From Bacteroidota bacterium (GTDB lineage: Bacteria > Bacteroidota > Bacteroidia > Bacteroidales > VadinHA17): a stretch of 14,974 nt of DNA. Positions 7,831 to 14,339 of the stretch are shown piece by piece. The number at the start of each line of letters is the position of its first letter. Position 1 is the first letter of the stretch. A model generated the notes under the pieces. The model did no database searches and was not told the origin of the DNA. It worked only from the letters and a program-made list of their open reading frames with translations. The position numbers and the translations under genes were made by a program. The stretch is taken from the NCBI GenBank assembly GCA_030611395.1, contig JAUWPX010000006.1, forward strand, positions 1 through 14,974, read 5' to 3'.

Positions 7831-9445
7831 CCACGGAGTTAATAACATCCCATTTATTCCAACCGGCACGTGTTTCTGCCCTCTGTTCAGGTGTTGAATA
7901 AGCAAAGGTTAAGCCAACCAGTTTTTCTTTTAATGCCGGTTTTGTGAAATATGTAACTACCACTATCACAGCAAGGCATAATGCAAAAAGATAAATTTCA
8001 TAATGTAGCCAGTTGGGTTCAATAAATATTTTATACACAAATCCATCAGGATTAAGACCTGATTCAAATACTTTTAGTGCTAACCTTGTCATTCCAAGTA
8101 TAAATCCTGTCGCCAATCCTGTAAATCCGGCAGCAGGAGTTGTTCTTTTCCAAAATACCCCCAGCAGGAAGACAGATGCAATTCCTGGCGCAAGAAGCGA
8201 TTGAACATCCTGGAGGTATTCATATAATACCTTTCCGATACTTTTCATAACAGGAATCCATAAAATACCAAGGATAACAATAACAATTGTGGCTATACGT
8301 CCAATAAAAACCAGCCGTTTTTCACTCGTTTCAGGGCGAAATTTTTTATAGAAATCAATTGTAAACAGCATTGCCGAAGAATTGAAAAGTGAAGCAAGCG
8401 AACTCATAAGTGCCGCCATCAGACCACCGACAACAAGTCCTTTCATACCAATGGGTAATAGCTCAGACACCAGTGTTGGAAAAGCTGCATCGGAACTGGT
8501 CAGTTCAATAACACCTTGTTGGTCTAATGCATAAGCGATCATTCCGGGAATAAGGAAAATAAATACAGGCAGGAGCTTCAGGTAACCACCAAAAATGGCA
8601 CCTCTTCGTGACTGGGTTTGGTCCCTGCCTGACAATACTCTTTGAACAATATACTGATCTGTACACCAGTACCAGAAACCAATAATTGCCGATCCCAGTA
8701 TCACACCGGTCCATGGAAATTCAGGATCCTTTGCCGACCGCATAAGGCTCATCATACCATCACCATATCCGTTCACATTACTGTCGCATATCATTTTTAG
8801 CTCACCCCAGCCACCAACTTTTATTAATCCAATTACAAGAATTGAGATTGATCCAATCAGCAGAATAGGTGTTTGAAGAATAGAAGTGTAGAATATTGAT
8901 TTCATACCGCCAATCACAGTATAGATTCCTGTAATAATTACAAGTCCGATTGCCCCAATCCAGAAAAAATCAATTCCCATCCAGCTATCTATCCCGAATA
9001 CTTGTTTAAACACAATACCCCCGGCATAAACTGTTACAGCAACTTTCGTAAGCACATAGCTAACCAGTGAAATTATGGAAAGAAATGAGCGGGTGGCTGC
9101 ATTATATCTTCTTTCCAGGAATTCAGGCATAGTAAAGACCATGCTTCTTGAATAAAACGGAACAAAAACCCATCCAAGGACAAGAATCATCCATCCATGC
9201 ATTTCCCAGTGAGCCATTGCCATACCACTTGACGCACCGGCACCTGCCAGACCAACCAGGTGTTCCGATCCTATGTTTGATGCAAATATTGAAGCACCGA
9301 TAGCCAGCCAGGTAACATCGCGACCGGCAAGAAAATAATCTGTCGAGGTTTCTTCTTTCATCCTGCTTACCCATATAATGATACCAATTAAAGCAAGTCC
9401 GAAAAGTCCCAGTACAACCCAGTCAAGTAAATGAAATCCTTCCAT
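7784..9445 (-). CDS. SGLT-type sodium/solute symporter (SSS family, SLC5-like)
   Basis: A 553-residue polytopic inner-membrane protein with the LeuT-type fold expected of the SSS family; about 14 membrane helices can be picked out. It resembles the sugar-transporting SGLT branch: GASIFASNIGSEHLVGLAGAGASSG (50-74) is nearly the animal SGLT pattern, and E81 in HWEMHGW sits where SGLTs have a sugar-contacting glutamate. The C-terminal TFAYSTPEQRAETRAGW stretch before the last helix is also typical. It probably imports the mono- or disaccharide product of the neighbouring exported enzymes with sodium. The gene is convergent with the three-gene Tat run and overlaps its end by 47 bp; both C-termini look genuine. 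A -7-like box lies at 9534-9541. Confidence 0.93.
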   Translation of the reverse strand: MEGFHLLDWVVLGLFGLALIGIIIWVSRMKEETSTDYFLAGRDVTWLAIGASIFASNIGSEHLVGLAGAGASSGMAMAHWEMHGWMILVLGWVFVPFYSRSMVFTMPEFLERRYNAATRSFLSIISLVSYVLTKVAVTVYAGGIVFKQVFGIDSWMGIDFFWIGAIGLVIITGIYTVIGGMKSIFYTSILQTPILLIGSISILVIGLIKVGGWGELKMICDSNVNGYGDGMMSLMRSAKDPEFPWTGVILGSAIIGFWYWCTDQYIVQRVLSGRDQTQSRRGAIFGGYLKLLPVFIFLIPGMIAYALDQQGVIELTSSDAAFPTLVSELLPIGMKGLVVGGLMAALMSSLASLFNSSAMLFTIDFYKKFRPETSEKRLVFIGRIATIVIVILGILWIPVMKSIGKVLYEYLQDVQSLLAPGIASVFLLGVFWKRTTPAAGFTGLATGFILGMTRLALKVFESGLNPDGFVYKIFIEPNWLHYEIYLFALCLAVIVVVTYFTKPALKEKLVGLTFAYSTPEQRAETRAGWNKWDVINSVVILSVIVLFYIYFWK

Positions 9446-9533
9446 TATAAGAGATATTTAGCAATTAATTTATTTTTGATATTATAACTTCCCTACACAT
9501 AAAATGAATCCGCTCATTTTTTATCAGAAAGAT

Positions 9534-9541
9534 CAAATATA
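9534..9541 (-). promoter_or_regulatory. Putative Bacteroidota -7 box for the symporter gene
   Basis: Read on the minus strand, this is TATATTTG, an exact match to TAnnTTTG. It lies about 88 bp upstream of the symporter ATG. No clear -33 TTTG element is found at the usual distance. Confidence 0.4.
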
Positions 9542-9716
9542 ACTAAAAGAGCGCAAGAAAATATCACTGTGATTGCAATTCTATAGCATAGGATGTATTA
9601 TTGAAGATTCCAAGAAGAGGATAAAAGCAAATACAATTCATAAACATATAGCAAGTTGTGAAATTTCTTACTTCCAGGAAGCGATGAAAAAAGAAACGCC
9701 CCTTTCGGGACGTCGG

Positions 9717-9737
9717 ACTAAAGATACTATCCTTAGT
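9717..9737. repeat. Hairpin in intergenic region
   Basis: Arms ACTAAAGAT (9717-9725) and ATCCTTAGT (9729-9737) pair at eight of nine positions around a 3-nt loop. It lies between two minus-strand genes (racemase upstream, symporter downstream). No T-run follows on either strand, so terminator function is uncertain. Confidence 0.35.
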
Positions 9738-9918
9738 GATGTTTATGTAACGTAAAAATAATACAAAATAAAAGGAATACAATATTTTTTGTTTATGAAT
9801 GAACGAAAATAAAAAATTTTAGAATAGATTTTTTGCAAAAAGGGTCGAAAAAAGGCATCTACTCAAATTAAAGGTTTTTCCGGTTCCGGGTAAGCACCTG
9901 CTCCAGTAGTTCCATAAC

Positions 9919-11016
9919 TTATCTGAACTTTTTATCAATAAACTTTGAGTTCAACAACCTGGCAATGGCAATATAATTGGATTTAAATTCCAGCTTGTCA
10001 CCAATCTTATACTTTTTATTGCCTTCTTTATTTTTATTGTTGCCCAGGTCATATACAGTCATATCTGAAGTAGTACCAATAAACTTAATATCCTTGTCAG
10101 CAGGTTCGATATCATTGACATCCACATCAAGAAGACCAAAATCAGTTATTGCTTTATAGGTTTTCATATATTCATCTTCATACTCAATTTCCGAGATATG
10201 CCCGATACTTGCCTCATTTATTACTCCGTCAGGTGTGACATCTTTCTCTTCCAGTTCAATAATATTGGCATAAAAGTTAAAAGTATCTGTTGATAAATCA
10301 CGAAATTGTTCATTATCGTATGGACTGGTACCGAAAAATGCAGCTTCACCTATCCGGAAATGATTTACTTCATGAGGAATTTGCTGTTTTTCAACCAGTG
10401 GCAAAGTAATTGAGCTGCCACCTGAAACAAGATCAATTTCCCAGTCAAATTTTGCTTCAAGTAACTGTTTATATAAACTAAGCTGGTAAAGTTTGTCATA
10501 TGTTGGTTCTACACCATACATACACCCCAGGTTAGAACCAATACCAATGATCTCAATATTTGAAAGTTTAAATACTTTTTTGTAAAAGTTCATGATATTC
10601 TTCCGCAGTACACCTTCACGAAGTTCTCCAAGCTCAAGCATTATGATTACTTTATGAATTTTATTTTGTGCTTTCGCTGCTTTATCCAGGGCGCTGATCG
10701 TAACATAACTGGTATTAAGTGAAATATCAGCATATTTAACTACCTCATCGGCATATATAGCAGCCGGTGGTTTAATATATATAGTAATAAGTTCCGGTTT
10801 AACCTTTTTAAGGTTTTTTAAACTTATTAATCTTGAATCGCCAACAGAGTGAATATCTTTGATAATATCGTCCTGCAGAATGTTATTCAGGAATTCAATA
10901 TCCCCTGAAAAAACTTTGGTAATAAGACTCCATTGTATATTTTTCTCATTTAAGTATTTACTTATATTCTTAATATTACTCTTTATATTTCCTGTATTAA
11001 TTATTAGTTCAGCCAT
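9919..11016 (-). CDS. Alanine/ornithine-racemase-family PLP-dependent enzyme
   Basis: A fold-type III PLP enzyme of the alanine racemase N-domain family, closest in motif pattern to clostridial ornithine racemase. The Schiff-base lysine is probably K34 in SLITKVFSGD. Family motifs follow in order: LELGELREGV (127-136), IGIGSNLGC (157-165), VSGGSS (197-202, phosphate binding) and FRIGEAAFFG (220-229). The 365-residue length fits. Members interconvert L- and D-forms of an amino acid (ornithine, alanine or others); which one here cannot be told from sequence. The ATG overlaps the end of the upstream GNAT gene by 8 bp (ATGGCTGA), so the two are probably translationally coupled. A cytoplasmic enzyme is expected, since no signal peptide is seen. 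It differs from housekeeping Alr, which has about the same length but other motifs. Confidence 0.82.
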   Translation of the reverse strand: MAELIINTGNIKSNIKNISKYLNEKNIQWSLITKVFSGDIEFLNNILQDDIIKDIHSVGDSRLISLKNLKKVKPELITIYIKPPAAIYADEVVKYADISLNTSYVTISALDKAAKAQNKIHKVIIMLELGELREGVLRKNIMNFYKKVFKLSNIEIIGIGSNLGCMYGVEPTYDKLYQLSLYKQLLEAKFDWEIDLVSGGSSITLPLVEKQQIPHEVNHFRIGEAAFFGTSPYDNEQFRDLSTDTFNFYANIIELEEKDVTPDGVINEASIGHISEIEYEDEYMKTYKAITDFGLLDVDVNDIEPADKDIKFIGTTSDMTVYDLGNNKNKEGNKKYKIGDKLEFKSNYIAIARLLNSKFIDKKFR

Positions 11017-11458
11017 TGTTTGTATATCTCATTTCAGCATATTTTGAAGTAAATCCCATTCTTTCATAAAGCCGTTTTGCAGGATTATCATACTCCATAT
11101 GAAGTTTTACATCCCCTTCTGCGACCTCGAATGATTTTTCAATTATCTGTTTTCCTATTCCATGTCCGCGTTGCTGTGCATCCACGGCGACATATACCAG
11201 AATATTTTCAGGAATATATCCGCCCATACCTGTGCTATTCATAACAAGAACTCCAGCAAGTTTATCATCAAGGTAGGCTGCCAGCAAGAATCCGCCTTTA
11301 GCTTCATTATCAGAGAGGGCATAATCAACTGATTTCGTAATGGCTTTCTTTGGATCGCCGAAACGATCTAAATGTACAAAAAGAAAATCTATGAACTGCT
11401 CTTTGCTTATTTTTTCATTAAAATCTGTAATACTTCTTAATACGTTTATTGTTAACAT
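11009..11458 (-). CDS. GNAT-family N-acetyltransferase
   Basis: A 149-residue GNAT fold protein. The acetyl-CoA pyrophosphate loop is QRGHGIG (96-102) after the strand NILVYVAVD, and the C-terminal acceptor-side motif is NPAKRLYERMGF (125-136). The acceptor amine is not predictable; coupling to the racemase suggests a free amino acid or a related small molecule rather than a protein. Its stop codon lies inside the racemase start (8 bp overlap). No Shine-Dalgarno sequence is visible before the ATG. Upstream, 179 bp separate it from the ribbon-helix-helix-like gene on the same strand. Confidence 0.85.
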   Translation of the reverse strand: MLTINVLRSITDFNEKISKEQFIDFLFVHLDRFGDPKKAITKSVDYALSDNEAKGGFLLAAYLDDKLAGVLVMNSTGMGGYIPENILVYVAVDAQQRGHGIGKQIIEKSFEVAEGDVKLHMEYDNPAKRLYERMGFTSKYAEMRYTNNG

Positions 11459-11494
11459 GTGTCTATTTATTATTTATTTAATTAAATATTGTTA

Positions 11495-11504
11495 CAAATA
11501 TTTG
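11495..11504. promoter_or_regulatory. Palindrome CAAATATTTG upstream of the GNAT-racemase pair
   Basis: A perfect 10-bp palindrome 37 bp upstream of the GNAT ATG. Its minus-strand half AATATTTG is one base off the TAnnTTTG -7 box, so it could be a weak promoter, an operator, or chance in AT-rich DNA. Confidence 0.2.
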
Positions 11505-11524
11505 AATCCCGGTTTCAATAATTT

Positions 11525-11585
11525 CATCCGGCCTGTATCATGCCAGAGGCTTTATTTTCCTGACACGCGTTTCGACTTCCGGATG
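11525..11585. repeat. 7-bp inverted repeat CATCCGG/CCGGATG
   Basis: Arms at 11525-11531 and 11579-11585 flank a 47-nt stretch that is more GC-rich than its surroundings. It lies between the ribbon-helix-helix-like gene and the GNAT gene on the minus strand. It could fold in an intercistronic mRNA; function unknown. Confidence 0.3.
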
Positions 11586-11637
11586 TAGTGTACATTGTAT
11601 GTGATTAGCCACATTTATAATGTCTGTTTTTGAGTTT

Positions 11638-11787
11638 TTAATGGTTTGTTTCATGCTTTTTAACACCTTCTAATAATGTTTTAACAATAACGTGTTCCAT
11701 CCATGCCTTAACACTCCTGTGGTCATCTTTAGTAACTTTTTTTAAAGTTTCAATTAGATTATCAGGTAAGTCGATCTGTTTTCTCAT
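11638..11787 (-). CDS. Small ribbon-helix-helix-like DNA-binding protein (49 aa)
   Basis: The frame is open to 11889, but the convincing protein starts at the ATG at 11785-11787. From there MRKQIDLPDNLIETLKKV looks like the beta-strand and first helix of a ribbon-helix-helix (Arc/MetJ/CopG-type) domain, and the following KAWMEHVIVKTLLEGV is a plausible second helix. The upstream extension is a hydrophobic low-complexity translation of AT-rich DNA and is probably untranslated. A -7-like box at 11829-11836 fits the shorter start. Such short proteins are common in Bacteroidota as stand-alone regulators or antitoxin-like proteins. It lies upstream of the GNAT and racemase genes on the same strand and could regulate them or itself; inverted repeats lie just upstream. 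Confidence 0.55.
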   Translation of the reverse strand: MRKQIDLPDNLIETLKKVTKDDHRSVKAWMEHVIVKTLLEGVKKHETNH

Positions 11788-11828
11788 ATAATGAATTTTA
11801 TATGCCATATATACGTATAATATGTATA

Positions 11829-11836
11829 CAAAAATA
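11829..11836 (-). promoter_or_regulatory. Putative -7 box for the ribbon-helix-helix-like gene
   Basis: On the minus strand this reads TATTTTTG, matching TAnnTTTG, about 41 bp upstream of the preferred ATG. The -33 element is not clear. Confidence 0.35.
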
Positions 11837-11895
11837 ATGTTTATAAACACAAAAACAGACACTTTTTTAAAGTACCCGACAAAATTCACCTCTTT

Positions 11896-11948
11896 ATTAT
11901 TCAGATTTACAAAATATGTTTTAACTTATCTAATCTAACCTGAATAAT
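11896..11948. repeat. 9-bp perfect inverted repeat
   Basis: ATTATTCAG (11896-11904) and its exact reverse complement CTGAATAAT (11940-11948) are separated by 35 bp. They sit about 110-160 bp upstream of the ribbon-helix-helix-like gene and could be paired operator half-sites, but the DNA is AT-rich and chance is possible. Confidence 0.35.
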
Positions 11949-11966
11949 TCATAAAAGTCACGAATT

Positions 11967-12022
11967 CACTAATTATTAACGAATTATGATAATTATTCCT
12001 TTTCTTCATTCGTATATTAGTG
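11967..12022. repeat. Imperfect inverted repeat, arms about 15-18 bp
   Basis: CACTAATTATTAACGAAT (11967-11984) is matched in inverse orientation by ATTCGTATATTAGTG (12008-12022) with a three-base length difference, around a 23-bp spacer. It may be the trace of a small dispersed element or a regulatory hairpin. Confidence 0.35.
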
Positions 12023-12252
12023 GCTTATAGTTTAATATTCATAGAAATTCATGAATTAATTAGGTTAAATAGTTTTTAATGTTTATTTTATTTGGATAAA
12101 AAATAATTTTAATTTTATGATAAGGTATGTAAGTTGTCCGCTAAAATTTATAGTTATAAATTATTGCAAATTATTAAAAACAAAATATTATGAGCAAGAA
12201 GTTTGTGATTTTTGTAAGTATTAATGAGAAATATAACTTATATAACAAAAAC

Positions 12253-12258
12253 AGGAGG
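12253..12258 (+). promoter_or_regulatory. Shine-Dalgarno AGGAGG that sets the ligase start
   Basis: A full consensus AGGAGG four bases before the ATG at 12263. The earlier in-frame ATG at 12224 has no such site, and the protein homology begins only at 12263. Confidence 0.8.
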
Positions 12259-12262
12259 AAAT

Positions 12263-13609
12263 ATGAGAGTATTACTTATTGGCCGATGGGGAAAGGCCCA
12301 TGCTTTAGCAAAAGCTCTTACTAAAAACAAAAATGTTGTATTATATTCTTTAATGGATAAAAAGAATAATGGTATTGCCGAGCTTTCCAAACATTATGAA
12401 CTCTGCGATATTAAAAATATTAATGACATAGAAAAATATATAAAAAGGCACAAAATCGAGATGATCGTGGTTGTTCCCGAAATGTCACTGGAACAAGGAA
12501 TCACTACATATTTTAATAAAAAGGGGATTCCGAGTATTGGCCCATCAAAATTTTGCACAAAGTTAGAGTCTGATAAAGGATTTTTACGGAATTTGATGAA
12601 AGAAAATAATATAGATGCTTCCCCGGATTTTAATATTTTTTCTGATAAAAAAGAAACCATTGATTTTATACATAACTATGAATATCCTATTGCGGTGAAG
12701 CCCGCGGGAATAACAGAAGGTGACGGGGTAAAGGTTATGGGTATACAACTTCAGAATAAAAATGAAGCAATTAATTACGTTGAGGAGATTTTTGAAAATT
12801 CAATAGGGGGAATACCTTGTGTTATCATCGAAGAAAAAATAGAAGGAGAAGAATATACATTACAAATATTATGTGATGGAAAAAATATTATTCCTTTACC
12901 TGCAGTAAGAGATTATAAGCTTTTAAAAGAGGGAGACTTCGGGCTTAACACTCCCGGAATGGGTTCGTATTCCTATTCCAATCATTTACTTCCTTTTCTC
13001 AATAAACAAAACTTTGAAGAAAGCATAATAATAATTGAAAGAATACTTAATGTGTTAAAAGAAAAATATAACGAGAAATTTAAAGGTATTCTTTCCGGGC
13101 AATTTATGTTAACAAAAGATAGCATTAAACTTATTGAAATCAATGTCAGACCTGGTGATTCGGAGATTCATAATATTATACCGATCCTTAAAACCGACTT
13201 TCTGGAAATATGTAAGGCTATAGATGAAGAAAAACTAGATGAAATTGAAATATCATTCGAGAAAAAAGCAACGGTATGTAAATATGTTGTACCGAAAGGA
13301 TTTCCTACTCCTGTTGGTGATTTTAAATTACAGATAGATAAAGAAAGGATAAATAAAATAGGTGTTCATCTTTTTCAATCCTGTTTTGAAGTAAGAAAAT
13401 GTTTTTTCCAGCCAAGTCCACGCCTTTTTGCAATAACTGGCGTAGGAAATACATTGAAAGAAGCATGCGAAAAATGCGAAGAAGGGCTTTCCTGTATTAA
13501 GGGAAAAAACATCTTTTACAGAAAAGATATTGGAACTCCAGAACTTACAGGAAGGTATAAAAAATATAATTTGCACTCACGGATTAAAACAGGAAGTATG
13601 CTACTTTAA
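12263..13609 (+). CDS. PurD-like (phosphoribosylamine-glycine ligase family) ATP-grasp ligase, divergent
   Basis: A 448-residue protein collinear with PurD over its whole length: N-terminal domain (MRVLLIG), ATP-grasp core and C-terminal domain ending in FYRKDIGT. Details such as GMGSYSYSNHLLPFL (232-246) and ATVCKYVVPKGFPTP (336-350) resemble archaeal PurD more than the bacterial form. Mg-ATP residues seem intact (VIIEEKIEGEE at 188-197; E292 and N294). The signatures for substrate binding are altered: GRWGKAHA instead of GxxxREHA; VPEMSLE (71-77) instead of GPEAPL; TEGDGV (151-156) instead of xGKGV; NTPGMG instead of NTGGMG; NVRPGDSE (294-301) instead of NxRFGDPE. PurD joins glycine to phosphoribosylamine. 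This paralogue probably forms an amide or peptide-like bond with other substrates. The start is fixed by AGGAGG. It heads the plus-strand group with the acetyltransferase and panB-like genes. Confidence 0.85.
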   Translation: MRVLLIGRWGKAHALAKALTKNKNVVLYSLMDKKNNGIAELSKHYELCDIKNINDIEKYIKRHKIEMIVVVPEMSLEQGITTYFNKKGIPSIGPSKFCTKLESDKGFLRNLMKENNIDASPDFNIFSDKKETIDFIHNYEYPIAVKPAGITEGDGVKVMGIQLQNKNEAINYVEEIFENSIGGIPCVIIEEKIEGEEYTLQILCDGKNIIPLPAVRDYKLLKEGDFGLNTPGMGSYSYSNHLLPFLNKQNFEESIIIIERILNVLKEKYNEKFKGILSGQFMLTKDSIKLIEINVRPGDSEIHNIIPILKTDFLEICKAIDEEKLDEIEISFEKKATVCKYVVPKGFPTPVGDFKLQIDKERINKIGVHLFQSCFEVRKCFFQPSPRLFAITGVGNTLKEACEKCEEGLSCIKGKNIFYRKDIGTPELTGRYKKYNLHSRIKTGSMLL

Positions 13610-13660
13610 TTGTTATAAAAATTAGTGAATGGATTTTAGCATTACTTTTTATACACATCT

Positions 13661-13668
13661 TATATTTG
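13661..13668 (+). promoter_or_regulatory. Putative -7 box for the EctA-like acetyltransferase gene
   Basis: TATATTTG matches TAnnTTTG, 32 bp upstream of the ATG. TTTAG at 13634-13638 is a loose -33 candidate. The gene may therefore have its own promoter besides readthrough from the ligase gene. Confidence 0.4.
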
Positions 13669-13700
13669 TACACTTTATAAACATTTGAAAGGAGAAACCA

Positions 13701-14177
13701 ATGACAGTAATGACTCCATCGGACGATGATATTTTAGAAATCCACAAGTTAGTTGGTGAATTAAAGGGTTTAGTTCAACATCCAGTTCATTTTTACAAGA
13801 TAATTATCAATTATTTTGGAAATTCATTTTTTATAATAAAGGAGGCTGATAGAATAATAGGTCTGGGTTGGGGCTTTGTTTCTCAATCAAATAGGAATAT
13901 TTTCTTTTTGTGGCAAATAGGCGTATTAAAAGAATTCAGGGGGAAAAATATAGCTAATAGGCTTATTGAGAAATTAATTAAATTTGCAAAAGATAATAAT
14001 TGTAAAAAAGTTCATGCAACTGTTGAAACAGGAAATATCGCATCATGGAAAATGTTTGAAAAAATGGATTTCAAAAACGTTAGTAAAGGCAATATCATTT
14101 TTGAAAATGGGAAAAAAGCTATTGTTAATTATTACGGTAGTGGAACAAATCAAATTTTGTATGAATATAAATTATGA
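13701..14177 (+). CDS. GNAT-family acetyltransferase resembling diaminobutyrate acetyltransferase (EctA-like)
   Basis: A 158-residue GNAT protein. It starts with TPSDDDILEIHKLV, then FFLWQIGVLKEFRGKNIANRL (68-88), which contains the acetyl-CoA loop, and ends the core with VETGNIASWKMFEKM (108-122). This order and wording recall EctA, the L-2,4-diaminobutyrate N-gamma-acetyltransferase of ectoine synthesis (FxWQVaV, RGxGLA, eTTitxxNxaSw). The start has AAGGAG (13689-13694) six bases upstream. EctA-like proteins also include acetyltransferases for other diamino acids, and no ectB or ectC is seen here, so ectoine production should not be assumed. It lies 91 bp after the ligase gene and may modify the ligase's substrate or product. 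The GNAT assignment is firm; the EctA-like label is moderate. Confidence 0.8.
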   Translation: MTVMTPSDDDILEIHKLVGELKGLVQHPVHFYKIIINYFGNSFFIIKEADRIIGLGWGFVSQSNRNIFFLWQIGVLKEFRGKNIANRLIEKLIKFAKDNNCKKVHATVETGNIASWKMFEKMDFKNVSKGNIIFENGKKAIVNYYGSGTNQILYEYKL

Positions 14178-14250
14178 AAACATGGTTTCGCAAATTCATC
14201 CTGTGTTTATGTCATTGTTCATTTTACCAAAAAACAATTCATAGAACACC

Positions 14251-14267
14251 CGAAGTTTACATCTTCG
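14251..14267. repeat. Hairpin CGAAG/CTTCG
   Basis: A 5-bp perfect stem (14251-14255 with 14263-14267) around a 7-nt loop. It recalls GAAGTTT...CTTCG hairpins that recur between genes in some Bacteroidota genomes, but only one copy is seen in this window. No T-run follows. Confidence 0.25.
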
Positions 14268-14315
14268 CAAGTTCAAAACAAAAATGTGTATAAACATTAA
14301 CTTATAAAATTTTAA

Positions 14316-14323
14316 TACCTTTG
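14316..14323 (+). promoter_or_regulatory. Putative Bacteroidota promoter for the panB-like gene
   Basis: TACCTTTG followed by CA is a textbook -7 box of this phylum (TAnnTTTG). Transcription would start near 14330, giving a 5' leader of about 245 nt. No clear -33 TTTG is present at the usual spacing. Confidence 0.55.
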
Positions 14324-14339
14324 CATCGTAATTTTATAG

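Larger units (their letters stand above)
9446..9918. other. 473 bp intergenic region
   Basis: No convincing gene. Short frames on both strands translate to sequences with no family resemblance. The right side near the racemase stop holds a 15-codon minus-strand frame (9868-9915). The left side carries the putative symporter promoter. In between is a more GC-rich patch (about 9698-9716) followed by a hairpin (9717-9737); the rest is AT-rich. Confidence 0.5.
11788..12262. other. 475 bp AT-rich divergent intergenic region with repeats
   Basis: Separates the minus-strand regulator/GNAT/racemase group from the plus-strand ligase group. It contains a putative minus-strand -7 box, two inverted repeats (11896-11948 and 11967-12022) and a degenerate direct repeat (11947-11970 and 12037-12060). 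A near-match to a plus-strand -7 box (GATTTTTG, 12207-12214) is the only promoter candidate for the ligase gene. No convincing gene was found. Confidence 0.5.

Noticed and set aside
9564..9782. Overlapping 60-72 residue frames on both strands of the 473 bp gap
   Set aside because: No motif, start signal or recognisable family; both strands being open is expected in AT-rich DNA of this length.
11009..11787. Toxin-antitoxin pair of the TacA/TacT type (ribbon-helix-helix plus GNAT)
   Set aside because: The genes are 179 bp apart, the small protein does not look like a DUF1778 antitoxin, and the GNAT is coupled to a racemase gene instead.
11638..11889. Longer 83-residue version of the ribbon-helix-helix-like protein with a membrane-like N-terminus
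   Set aside because: The first 34 residues are a hydrophobic translation of AT-rich promoter DNA; the folded domain begins at the ATG at 11785-11787, and a -7 box lies inside the extension.
12224..12262. Earlier in-frame start of the PurD-like ligase
   Set aside because: No ribosome site, and the added 13 residues precede the family's universal N-terminus; AGGAGG supports 12263.
13701..14177. Ectoine biosynthesis operon
   Set aside because: Only an EctA-like protein is present; no ectB or ectC follows, and the next gene is panB-like.
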